From positions 1 to 45,532 of the forward strand of contig LWCA01000162.1 of NCBI GenBank assembly GCA_001642005.1: a stretch of DNA of 45,532 bases, given 5' to 3'. Positions 27,737 through 39,428 of this stretch are shown piece by piece. This stretch comes from Intoshia linei. Lineage: Eukaryota > Orthonectida > Rhopaluridae. The notes under the pieces are model-generated. The model was not told where the DNA came from. It made no database searches and saw only the letters and a list, made by a program, of their open reading frames with translations. Every line of letters starts with the position of its first letter. The first letter of the stretch is position 1. Made by a program: the position numbers and the translations under genes.

Positions 27737-30700
27737 ATGCTAGGGTTGACTCGATTTTTCAAAGTAATTTATTTATAATTAGATTTTATTTCAATGTAGA
27801 TTTCTCAATTGGCTATTTCTAGAAACATACATAAAGACGTAAAGGTTGTTTTTATCATTTTAGTTAACCTTTATAAACTGATCAATTGATGGTAATGTAC
27901 AATTTAATGTTGAAAATGATGGACATTATCTCTGATACGAAAAAGGGCATACTTCGTCAAAATTTCTTATAATTCAATTGTATTTGTTCACGGATAAAGG
28001 TCGTCCTATAATTTTTTTATGCTAATAATTATTGAATGTAAGATGTGTTCTGTAAATTAAGTATTATATGATTTGGTTTAATCAATTATTCTGTAATATT
28101 TTCATACAGTGGCAGTTTTTTATATTTTTTTATAAGGGTTATAGGTATAATTTTGAAATATATTTACACCTAGTGAAACGATAACTAGGGTTCATTTGAT
28201 AAATTTAGAGTTTAAAAGATTTAATGGCTGATATTATACCTAAAAAACAATCGCTAGTAAAAGATTTTCGAAGTAAGCATGGCTCAAAATCAGTTGGTGA
28301 AGTAACAGTGGATATGGTATTTAATTTTTATAATTTAATTATAATAATGTGTCCACATTTCATCATTGATTTTACGGTTTTTCAATGCTTGTTTAGTTTT
28401 TTTTAGTAAAATAAATGAAATGTAGTTTGAGCAGGACCGTGGAGAGTCAACAGTAGGCCCGCATATACAAATCGAAAGTGTTTTGGTATCATCTACCGAT
28501 TGCTCTATTTTACCCAGAAAATCGACATAATTCACTTTTTTATTTTCATAATAAAACTTTGAAGACTACAGTTCCTATTTTTATTAATTTTTCCATAGAT
28601 TAGTAATTCCTCTCCACGGTTTTGAAGTGATTATTCTTGTTTTTATTTCTGCCGATAGTTACACTTAATATTTTTATAATTAATTGAAAATATTGCTCAT
28701 AAGGATATTCAAATAGGATTGAATTATTTGTTGAACAGTTTAATATTTTATATTATATGAAAATAGATGTATGGAGGAATGCGAGGAATAAAAGCAATGA
28801 TATGTGAAACTTCAGTTTTAGACCCTGATGAAGGAATACGTTTCAGAGGGTACAGCATTCCAGAAATACAAAAATTGTTACCAAAGGCTTGTGGTGATGG
28901 AAAACAACCCTTACCAGAAGGGTTATTTTGGTTGTTAATGACTGGCGAAATCCCTACAAAGGAACAGACAAATTCATTATCAAAAGTATTTATTATTTTT
29001 ATTTTATTAATTTCATGGAGTTGACATTAACCTATATTTTAACGATAGCAATGGGCTAATGAAGCGGATTTACCCGAACACGTTGTTAATATGTTAAACC
29101 AAATGCCATTTTATTTGCACCCAATGGCTCAATTTAGTGCGGCTATTACTGCGTGTACTACAGAAGTATGTGTCTTTTTGAATATTTTTAAATGTATTTA
29201 GAGCAAATTTACAAAAGCTAGAGAAGAAGGTGTGCCAAAATCGTGTTATTGGGAGGTAATACAAAAATAAATAATAAAATAAAAAAAAATTAATAATATA
29301 TTATTTATTTTTTATTTGTTAATAAAATAAATTATTCAATTCAAAATATTAGTACATGTTTGATGATGCCATGTCTTTAATTTCTCAAATACCGATTATT
29401 GCTGCTACTATTTATCGAAATGTTTACCATAATCGCGTCTTAACTGGTTTAATTAGTGCAGATAATGACTGGTCCAAAAATTTTAGTCAATTGTTGGGTT
29501 TTGATGATACACAATTTACTGAATTGATGCGATTATATCTCACCATTCATAGGTAATGATTTTTTTATAATGACACTAGCTTTATTGTTGTGTAATTTGT
29601 ACAAATAGCAGCTAGCGGGCCAAGGTCTAGCGTTTCATGATATTTAGTTTTACACTACATTATTATTAACATAATACATTACGTATATGTATATCCCAAA
29701 ATTTTTATTTCTAATGAGTTTATGAATTGTTTTTGTATATAATGAATTTTGTCTTCCCAAAAAAACAAAGTTATATCGAAAATTTTGGTTCATAGTATAT
29801 TAAAATTCGTAGACGAGGAATATGTTGATTTCTGAGTTTAAAATTTTTTATCTATATTACCTGGAATAAATTTTATTAGAGTAATCTTTTTAGAAAATAG
29901 TAGGAACACGAATTATAATTTAGTAATTAATAATTGTCGTGTCGACAGTTTTATTTTATTTTATGATAATTGAATAATTTGCAAATCAAAATACTAAATT
30001 TCTTTTTGACAGTGAAAACTGAGATCGAAATTTATTCTGTATGTGAACTGAAAAAAACTATTAGATAAGTTTTGTCTTTAAATTCTAGGACTTTTTTTTA
30101 TTTTTCAAAATAATGGTTAATTTGTAGTTTTGACCATGAAGATGAAAATTTCTAAGTAAAATTTATCTTAATTTTCGCACTGAAAAAATTTAAAAGATTT
30201 TGTTTTTAGAATTTCTGAGACTTAATTGTCTGAATAAATAGTTACTAGCGCACATTTGTAGCAATTGTTAAGTTTGATGAACAAGGATTACGATTGTTTT
30301 TATCTAATCTCTTTTTTAACATGATAATTTGTGAAATCTACGCATATTAAATTAATATGTATGTAAATAAGAATACATTTTATAATGTAGTCATTTTTTA
30401 AATTATAAATTTTAGTGACCACGAAGGAGGAAATGTTAGTGCTCATACGTGTCATTTAGTTGGCAGTGCACTTAGTAGCGCATATCTTTCTTTTGCTGCT
30501 TCAATGAATGGACTAGCCGGTCCATTGCACGGATTGGCTAATCAGGTAATAATCATGAAAAATTATATGCACCTTTAAGTATAGGAAGTTTTGGTATGGT
30601 TGAAAGCAGCATTGCAAGAATTAGGAGATGATTATACTCAAGATCGCTTAGAAAAATTTGTTTGGGATAATTTAAACTCTGGAAAAGTATTTTTTATATT

Positions 30701-31849
30701 TTATATTTCATTATTTTACAATTTAAGCCTATACCAGGATATGGTCACGCAGTTTTAAGAAAAACTGACCCTCGATATACGTGTCAGCGTGAATTTGCTT
30801 TACAATATTTACCAAAAGATAAAAAATTTAAATTGGTATCTGACTTGTACAAAATAGTTCCAGATATTTTAAAGGAACACGGAAAAGCCAAAAACCCTTG
30901 GCCGAATGTAGATGCACATAGTGGTGTTTTGTTAACGGTAATTTTGAAGGAATATACTTGAATAATAACGCAGAATATTTTTTTCATCAATTTATTTGTG
31001 GTGGGACACCTTGTCTACCCTGTAATATAACGAGTCTTAGATTTACCTAAATCAGTGCTTCTCAAAGTAATAAACATCATGGACCCCGAAAATTCAAAAA
31101 TTATGTATCATAGACCCCCTAAAATTTAATATATTTAAACGGGATTTTTTCCTTAAGGGTTAGTAAGATTGAATCTTCTCTTTAAGGGTTGGATTAAGAG
31201 GATTTTTCATGTATAGTTTGGTAAAATGGCAATTTTCAAAAAAAATATAAAAAGTGGATTTCTCCTTTAAGGGTTTTCTTTTGATATTGGATTAGGTGGT
31301 TTTTTCCTTAGAATTGGTGATTATATTATTTTTTTTAAAATATTGAAAAAGGAGATTTTTATTTTAAGGATTTAAAATCTGTAATTTAGCTTTAACACAT
31401 TAAGTACCTATCAATCATTAGTGCAAAAATATCATGTTGTGTAATAAATACACACAATTCCACATAGCTTGTTAAATTTTACAATAAATTTCACTTTAAA
31501 ATAACGAATATTCCTCAAAGGGTTAATATTAAATTCATTCCTGGAATAATACATTACTTTACCGGTGCACCCCTGTTATATATCTTGGGCGTTTTGAGAT
31601 GCACTTACCTAACTGAAAAAATAATTAAGTTAATATATGAATAGATTAATTAGTCTCATCAATTTTTAATAACTTAATTAAAAAATTTAGCATTACGGAT
31701 TATATGAAATGGAATTTTACACCGTTTTGTTTGGAGTATCACGAGCTTTAGGTTGCATGAGCCAATTGGTTTGGGCGAGAGCAATGAACTACCCAATTGA
31801 AAGACCAAAGTCTCTTAACACACTTGGTTTAATGAAACTTTTTAAATAA
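27737..31849 (+). CDS. CS: citrate synthase, mitochondrial
   Basis: Eleven exons, all phases matched, give 456 residues (animal enzyme about 466): 27737-27763, 27800-27844, 28209-28316, 28767-28985, 29049-29165, 29202-29255, 29353-29552, 30416-30545, 30585-30686, 30728-30937 and 31691-31849. It condenses acetyl-CoA and oxaloacetate, the first TCA-cycle step. The first two tiny exons encode a basic, acid-poor presequence ([16 protein letters not shown], then RNIHKDVK), a matrix-targeting signal. It leads into [14 protein letters not shown], the conserved mature start. Catalytic residues are present: His in GPLHGLANQ, His in [15 protein letters not shown] and Asp in [17 protein letters not shown] and [20 protein letters not shown] are also intact. 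Introns range from 36 to 863 nt; the last long one holds a hAT family A repeat. AATAAA overlaps the stop codon. Vav starts 95 bp downstream. Confidence 0.97.
31053..31575 (+). repeat. hAT MITE family A (citrate synthase intron)
   Basis: It starts CAGTGCTTCTCAAAG with GGACCCC nearby and ends GCACCCCTG. Inside, an approximately 90-110-base module (TTTGGTAAAAT..., TTTTCAAAAAAAATAT, GGATTT(C/T)TCC, TTAAGGGTT) is repeated about two or three times with drift. This suggests internal tandem amplification. No matching 8-bp flanks. Confidence 0.6.
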
Positions 31850-31944
31850 AATTTGATCCTCGTTTGTATTCGTAATCTCGGTAACAAACTATAACATTAA
31901 AAAGTTCAACTAAAAAGTTTATAAATTGAGAAAGTGAGCATTAA

Positions 31945-34900
31945 ATGCAAATTGATGAGTGGATATATTGTTACAAATGGTTATTAAAATGCAAAGTTTT
32001 ACCTCCAGGTCACAATTTAATAGACACAGATAATGCCGATGCGTTTCATTTGGCACAATTATTACGAGACGGTGTTTTATTGATTCATTTACTTAATACT
32101 TTGTCTCCGCAAATTATAAATATGAACGATGTAATCCGGAAGCCTGGTTTATCTAGAGTTAAATTCTATTAAACTTAATAATTAAATGTTTAGTTTTTAA
32201 GTTTAAGAAATATTAGAATGTTTCTTCAAACATGTAAAACCCATTTTGGTTTAAAAGAGACGGATCTATTCACCCCGGAAGACTTATTTGACGTAAATTA
32301 GAATTTCTTAAAAATAAAATAGATTTTAGGTTAAAAACTTTGCAAAGGTATTATTTTAGTTTACTTATAACATTTTAAGGTCATTTGTACTCTGTCAAAA
32401 TTGTCGAGACTATCATCCGTCCAAGACTTGTCACAAGGGTAAGTTTTTACAAACTTGATAAAATTTTTAGTGGATTTCCGCCTGGAAACACAGTTGCAAA
32501 ATTTGATCCAGGCTATTACAATACTTTGGAAGAATTAGCCAAGTAAATTTAATTGATTGTATTGTCATTTATAGCGAACACGAAGTTGTAACATCCTCAA
32601 ATCCATATGATTACACTGAAACGGGGAATGACATTTATGGTTCATTAGTAGATTCTGCTGTACCTGTAGAACTTGCAGTATGAAAAATGACATGGCTTGT
32701 TAAAAATTTATTTAGGTTTTAAAGCCGAAAAATGAAATTGAATATTGTAATTTATTTATAATTTTTATATTTTTTAAGGTATGGAAGAGATTGTGATCAC
32801 CGAAAAAAGTTATATCAATACATTGGAAATGATTGTTTCGGTAATTATTTATTTGCCAAATTTTATAAAATTAGGGATTCGATCGTCCATTAGAATATGT
32901 ACTTGATACCGAAGATCACACATTACTGTTTCATTTGATAAGAGTATTTCCTATCAAGTTTTATCTTTAATTTTCATTTTACTAGGATTTACTTGCAATA
33001 CATACTGGATTCTATGCTGACTTAAAAAAATGTATTGCTTCACGAGATAATAATGAAATTGCAACAGTATTTTTGGATTGGCAGCCAAAATTTTTAATTT
33101 ATGGAAATTTTTGTGGTAAACTCGACATTTGCTTGAAAAGATTACAAGAAATTAAAAAACAAAACGACAGTGTTAGTCACAGTATTCAAGTAATTTTTAT
33201 TTTATTATATATATCTTTATATTTAAACTAGCAATGTGAAAAGTTACAAAATAATGGAAAGTTTACTTTAAATTCTATATTATTGGTCCCGATGCAAAGA
33301 GTTTTAAAGTATCATTTGTTGATCAAGGTTTCTGCAGATACATTTTTATTTTAATATAATTAGGGATTAATTAAATTTAATGTTAAAGTTTCTGCTGATG
33401 TAGTGAAATTAACAGCTTCATTGGAATCTTTGAAGGTGATTTGTATTTAAAACATTATTATTCATAAATCAATCTAGGATTTAGCAACATATGTAAATGA
33501 ATGTACTCGTGATGTTGAAGCCATTGAAGCTATTTTAAATATTGATAAATCGTAATTATTCAAGTTCAATTGTTTGATATAAATAAGGACCTTCTAAATT
33601 TCGTTTCACCACATTAAATTAATTTGTATTTTTATATTTATTTTGAAAAATATTTAATATAATCATGCCCGATTATTTTCTGATAGATATCTTCATACGC
33701 CGATAAATTATAAAAATTTTTGTTTGTTGTTACGTTTACAACTATCATTAACCTTAGTATACTGGAAAACACTTGACTAAACAGTTTTACTTTTTAAACG
33801 TAAATTAAAGCGCCGCAAAATTATTTAAACATTATATTGTTTGATAACAATATATTTTTTTAACTTGTTCCAAATAAATCACGTACATGTTGTTATTTTC
33901 GACCACCTTTGACATTTATAGATCAGAAACAAGAAATATTTACAGGTGGTTTACATTTTTGAAACTTATGGTACCCATTTCCCTTGAAACACTTTTATTA
34001 ATGTTGACACGTTAATGAAATACTTACCCACACATTTTAGAGTCTTTCACTGACTTCATTAACGATTGGTGCTATTTAATATATTAAATATACTAATATA
34101 TTCTAATTAAAATAGAATTTTCGGATTAAAATTGGTAATCAAAAATTTTAATCAATTTAAATTGACATAAATTCACAGCCTAACGATTCAACAACACTAA
34201 AAGATTATGGAAAAATAATTAAAGATGGGCCTTTGAAATTTCGTACTGAAAATGATAAAAAGTTTCATTCCCGGTAATTTGTTTAATGTACACTAGCGTA
34301 TAATTTTTACAATATTTAGATACATTTTCCTTTTTAATAAGTTGGTTTTAGTATGCAAGCCTCGAGTATATATCATTTATATATTGTTTTATTGTTTTTA
34401 GGGAGATACCTTTCTATACAAAATGTCAGTATCTTGTAAAAATATGCATTTTAGTGATCAACCCGACATTTTAAAACAAAAATCTGTTAAAGTAATTATA
34501 TAAAAATTTATAATTAATATATATTTATAGTATGTATTAGTGTGTTCAACATATTTAGAAGTACTTTTTTGTACTTTTACTGAGTTTTATAAAATTTGTA
34601 CTGAGTACTTTAAAAAATACTTTTTAATAAACTTTATTTAAATATTTTACTTAGATTTTGAAAAGTTTCCAGATGTTGGTATTTTATCCTAAAGCCTAGA
34701 CGACGGCTACATTATTATTTAAAAAATCCCACTTTTATCCACCATTAATAAAATCTAATAAAAAATCAAATTTTACAAATCCTTAAGTCAGTACTTCCCA
34801 AACTTTTTATTTTCGCGACGCACTATATACATTGAATATATTTATATCTTTGAAAATGTGTATTATCATAGTCGTTCTCAAACTTTTTTAATAAGGGTCC

Positions 34901-37220
34901 CCTCAAATGCAATAATTTATAATTACAGAGAAATATATTTTAAAGTTATTGTTTTAGAGTATTTATAAAATGTATATACTTTAAACATTTAATAAACATT
35001 TTTTATAATTTTAAATTATACATCGTTAAAATAAATAATAAAAATTAAAAAAAATCTGATTCAGCTGCCGGTATACCATTTGGAAAGCACTGCCTTAAGT
35101 TAACGATCCCCTTTTATCTATATTTATTAGAAAAATCTAATTTCACCAAACCATTAGAGCATTGCCGAATATACCGTACCGAGCCTCCTTCCAAAGGGAG
35201 GTTTTATTGAAATTTTTGTAAAATTGGTGTCTCATTTTTTAAAATTGAACATTAAAATAATTTATAAATATGATAAAGAATTATTAATTGTATATTGAAA
35301 TTATTATTTAATTGTTTATGATGCAATGTGAATTTTAACAAAATACTTAGTTTTACTTTACTGAATTAAAAAACTAAGTTGAACTCACTAGTATATATAC
35401 TTTAGTGGAATTCCTACTTTGCTCTAAAAAATTCAGACGGAATGGAGTATTTTTTTGTTACAAAACTGGAAGAAGAAAAAAGAAAATGGGAAAACGCATT
35501 TTCTAAAGTTTAGTTAGTAAGGTAAAAGTTCGAAAATAAATTGCTATTTAGTGATATCTTGCATCCTTCTGGTTATTTATCTAATAAAGATGAATTTGAC
35601 TTAGAAAGTATTGCTTCCCCAGCTTATTGTGACGTATGCCAAAAACTTTTAAAGTTTTATTTTGTTTCTTTATATAATTATATTTAGTGGTTGTTTTTTT
35701 CAAGGATATAGAGGCAAGAGTAATATATTTAAATTTTATATAATCTATACATTTTTATCTAGAAAGTGGTATAACCTGTCATAAGGATTGCATTACTATG
35801 CAAGAAAAATCAGTTTCAGGTTTTATAGTATATTTCGTCTCGTTATGAATATTTTAGTTCCACCTTTGCCACCTCGTAGACCTGAGATCATTTCTACCAC
35901 ATCTAGCGCGTCACCTCAACTAAAAAATAATGCAAAAACTGGTTTATACGTGTTTTGTTGTATATAACTCTTTAGTCTTCTCAATTATGGAATACAACGG
36001 TTTCCCACCACCTCCAGATAAAAAAGAAACCTTGCGTTTCAATATTAACCAGGAAATCACAAATGTTGATACGGAAAATTTGACTTGGTGGCGTGTAATT
36101 TATATTATTTTTAAATTTAATAATAATTGTACACAAGGGAACAATTGACAACCGTACAGGTTATTTCCCGTCCAATTTTATTGTTGATGTTGCTGAAAAA
36201 TCTACAGAAAACAGTGCATTTAAAAAATACTCATGGTAAATTTTATAAAATAAAATGTATTTTTTCAATAGGTTTGTCGGCGATATGGGTAGAATTGAAT
36301 CTAAAAAACGATTAGAAAGCACACCTTCTGGGACCTTTATGGTAAGAATTAGCACAAATCCATCACGATTAGGTGAACTCGCCATTTCTATCAAGTATTG
36401 ATATTTGAAATGATTTATCCTACTTTTAGATTTGATGATACTACCAATCATATACGTATTATAAAGGAAAGCCACCATTACTACATTGCAGACTGTTTAA
36501 CGTTCCCTAGTATACCCGTAACATTCATCATTTTCTGTTTAATCTTTATTATTTAGAGTTTAATAGTATATTATCAAACAAATTCATTGAAATATAACTT
36601 TTGTGAATTAGACACCACCCTCCTTTTCCCTTATAACGAATACCTTCACAGAAACTCTTCTCAAATTAAAAGTAATTACTAATTACTAAATAGGTTGTTA
36701 ACTTTTATCATTAGTTGTGGATATTCATGATTATGTGTTTACCAAACTTTTTTTTGATGGTATATCTTAAGTTTCTAAAAAAATTTTAGTACAACTTCGT
36801 TTTTTAAAATTTGGAAAATATTTCCCAGTGTTTCCCAGTCAAGGTATCACGAAATACATACAAAAAGTAAGTACATCCCTATCTAAATCATAAGATTTTT
36901 TTGAAATTTTTAGAGAGTTATAAAGGTATAAAGGTCGGTCAGAAAACCCTAAATTGATGTGGAATGTATATTTTTGGTAATTTTAAATAATTTTTAGAAT
37001 ATGTGCTACAAACTGGTGTAGTAAAAAAAGTATACACTCCAGTTTCAGAATTTGATTTATGTTTAAAATATGGAGAACTTGTTCTAGTTTTAGGAAAAGA
37101 AACTCACCAACGTGACATGTGGAGAGGTGTATCAAATGGATTTGTAATTATTCTATTTTTAAGTTAATTTTGCCTTAGATTGGTTTCTTTCCAAAAGATT
37201 TCATTAATTCTTTGTGTTAA
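31945..37220 (+). CDS. VAV: Vav-family Rho guanine nucleotide exchange factor
   Basis: About 30 small exons encode roughly 877 residues in the full Vav order. CH domain, exons 31945-32438 (LAQLLRDGVLLIHLLNTLSP, FLSLRNIRMFL). Short acidic region with PYDY and NDIYGSL tyrosines, 32471-32746. DH, 32779-33551 (LVPMQRVLKYHLL). PH, 34116-35507 (KDGPLKF, YIFLFNKLVLVCKPR). C1-like segment, 35529-35819. A PPLPPRRP proline motif. SH3, 35976-36235 (WWRGTIDNRTGYFPSN). SH2 with intact FMVR arginine, 36272-36671. C-terminal SH3, 36998-37220 (MWRGVSNGF, IGFFPKDFI), then TAA. Vav activates Rac/Rho downstream of tyrosine kinases. Most introns are 32-46 nt. Unresolved: a short exon between 36866 and 36998 is needed to keep phase, and intron 35508-35528 would be only 21 nt. 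The C1 domain lacks several zinc ligands. Confidence 0.93.
34661..35165 (-). repeat. hAT MITE family A, split by a later insertion (Vav intron)
   Basis: The left part 34661-34780 (CAGATGTTGG, TTTATCCTAAAGCCTAGACG, CGGCTACATTATTATTTAAA) and the right part 35101-35165 (CCCCTTTTATCTATATTTATTAG, ATTTCACCAAACC) join into one family A copy when the 304-base element and one copy of its duplication are removed. The outer ends are not clear. Confidence 0.65.
34789..35092. mobile_element. hAT MITE nested in family A, exact 8-bp duplication
   Basis: CCTTAAGT at 34781-34788 and again at 35093-35100 exactly flanks a 304-base element. Its ends are CAGTACTTCCCAAAC and, reverse-complemented, CAGTGCTTTCCAAAT. 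It inserted into an older family A copy within a 914-base Vav intron. No coding capacity. Confidence 0.88.
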
Positions 37221-37565
37221 TATATTTATTAAACCATTACAAATTGTCGCAATATTTAACAATATTGAGGGCAGTCAAATTAGTTATCTTTATAATTTGC
37301 AGAACAGATTTTTAGCTAAAGAGTATGAAATTAAGTCAATTTTTGTGTGTCACGTTTCTACAACATAAAAATAAACCCTAAATCTAATTAATTTAAAACG
37401 GTAGTCATGTTCTTATAAATAAGGAATACCCAACAAATCGACCGGAATCGACTAGTGACTAGTCGATTGCGCATGATTTTTTAATTGACCAAAGCTTCGA
37501 TATAAAAACCATTTGATGAAACAATACTTTTAATTATATCTCAGAAAGATATACAATGTAATAAT

Positions 37566-38234
37566 CAGGGATTGGAATTAATTAATTTATATGAATTTTT
37601 TGCATTTAATTGAAAAATGAAAAAATATTTTCCATTTAATTGCTTTATGAAAAGTAATTGCAATAAATTGGTTTTTTGAAATATAAAAAATTTTTAATTA
37701 ATTGAAGATTGAAACAATATCATAATAATTTTTAAAAAATTGGTCATGTGGTTATAATGAATATATTAAAATGCTGTTTGTCCGAAGTACATAACATTCA
37801 AGCTAGTAGGTTAAATAAATCATCTTTCTAGTGAAAAACGCGTTTCTATTTTTCTAAAATTGCATAGAATAATGAGAAGTTGTTAGTTTTATTATACAAT
37901 ATCAAACTATTTTAGTTGAATTATACTTTATTTGCAAAATAGTATTTAGAAAATATTATTTTATTTTGTTTCTTTCTTTGAATTTGAAAATACAATTATT
38001 TATGGAAAATAATAGAGCACGGTGGGACTGTGATACGCTACAACGAGTGTTGACAATGTCAACTTGAAACCTTAATATTGTATTATTATATATTATAGTG
38101 TATAATGATTAAATTTAATTTTTCCATCCAATCATCAATAAAAAGATTCAATTTATATTTTTTTTAATTTTTTGGCAAACAATTAATTGCTTTATACAAA
38201 ATAATTGATTGCAATCAATTATTTCCAATCCCTG
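37566..38234. mobile_element. non-autonomous hAT element, exact 8-bp duplication
   Basis: GTAATAAT at 37558-37565 and 38235-38242 flanks a 669-base element. Its left end CAGGGATTGGAATTAATT is mirrored by the right end AATTATTTCCAATCCCTG. Internally it has several imperfect AATTGATTGCAATC and TTTAATTGCTTTATGA words that could be subterminal transposase-binding repeats. No open frame fits a transposase. Confidence 0.9.
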
Positions 38235-38503
38235 GTAATAATAATGTAATGCATAAATGGAATAATAAAAGTGGTAGATGAGTTTGATGTATGATTTATT
38301 GATTTTAAAAAGATTGAAAAAATTTAGATTATAAAATACTATTGCATCAAAAATTTGAGATGTATTCCATTTGGATAAGGGAAAAACGGAATTAGAAAGT
38401 TTGTCATTGAAAGCTAACATTTATTTTTTATCTAGTGCCTCAAAAGATGAATTTTAGAAATATATTGATCAAGAAAAATACGTAAATTTACGAAGTTGTA
38501 GCG

Positions 38504-38975
38504 CAGGGGTTCTCAACCTTTTTTTCAGAAGGGGCACATTTTATCAATATGAAATAATTTAGAATCATCGCAGGCCACAATTTTTTTAAAAAAACTTTTT
38601 ATAATAGTTGAAAATTTTGGCATATTTTTGCCGTTAATAATTGAAATGTCGGTAAAATTTATAATGTTTCTAATCGTAACATAACCTCGAAATATTGATT
38701 AGGTATTTAAATTTATTTTTAATAAACGCCATATTCGAAAAAGCAGATTGACATGAATATTTTGTTCCACATGTCAATAATTTCAATACACATGAGTGAA
38801 ATTTATAAAATTGTTGGTTATGTTCGTATTGTCATTAGCCATTTTTGTATGGGGTTTATTAAATTATTAGCAGACATGTATTTTACTGAGAAACTATTTT
38901 TAAAGACAATAAATTCCAGTTCTCCATTTTGCAGTCCAATTCTTTCAAATTCTTGGAATATATTAAAGGACTGAA
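38504..38975 (-). mobile_element. degenerate hAT element, second copy of the 1171-1963 type
   Basis: It starts CAGGGGTTCTCAACCTTTTT and shares ATATGAAATAATTT, GGCCACAATTTTT and a long tract around 38620-38960 with the element at 1171-1963. The minus strand encodes a damaged SAFSNMAFIKNKF segment of the hAT dimerisation region. The right end and target duplication were not found. It is shorter than copy 1 because a central piece is missing. Confidence 0.65.
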
Positions 38976-39428
38976 TAAATTTAACAAATATTCTAATAGA
39001 TTGAAAACCATTGTACTAATCTAATGCTCTAAATTGAAAATTTTTATTATAAAAATAAATGTATTTTTTATAATTTTGAATAAAATGGTACACATTTGTG
39101 TATGTATTCACTTTCCATTCTTGATTAGATCTTACAAATTAATCTACATATCAGTACATCGGATGTTACTTTGGTTTGACTATGTATTTAATTATTATTT
39201 GGTTTTTTATACAATTTATGTAGCTCCTATAACATATTTTTTAATTAAAAAGTCAGTTTTATTTATTTGTCTAAATTCAAAATGAGTTCGATACATTGAT
39301 AATTATATTGTATAATATCAATTCTACTTTCAAAGTAACACACCGCAAGAAGTAAACATTTGTTCAATAGTAAAATGGCATATCGGTGGAACTCAGGAAA
39401 CTAAATTATTAGATAACATTAAATTACA

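Larger units (their letters stand above)
37221..39428. other. gene-free, transposon-rich tract
   Basis: It contains the hAT element at 37566-38234 and the degenerate hAT copy at 38504-38975. A GACTAGTGACTAGTC near-palindrome lies at about 37449-37463. The remaining sequence shows no supportable coding region. Confidence 0.5.

Noticed and set aside
28224-28226. ATG at 28224 as the citrate synthase start
   Set aside because: The conserved mature N-terminus extends upstream of it (SLKDL), and upstream mini-exons supply an in-phase targeting sequence.
28335-28535. 66-codon minus-strand frame
   Set aside because: It lies in a citrate synthase intron, antisense, with no recognisable motif.
37440-37470. 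GACTAGTGACTAGTC near-palindrome as a regulatory site
   Set aside because: Single occurrence without context in a transposon-rich tract; no basis for a function.
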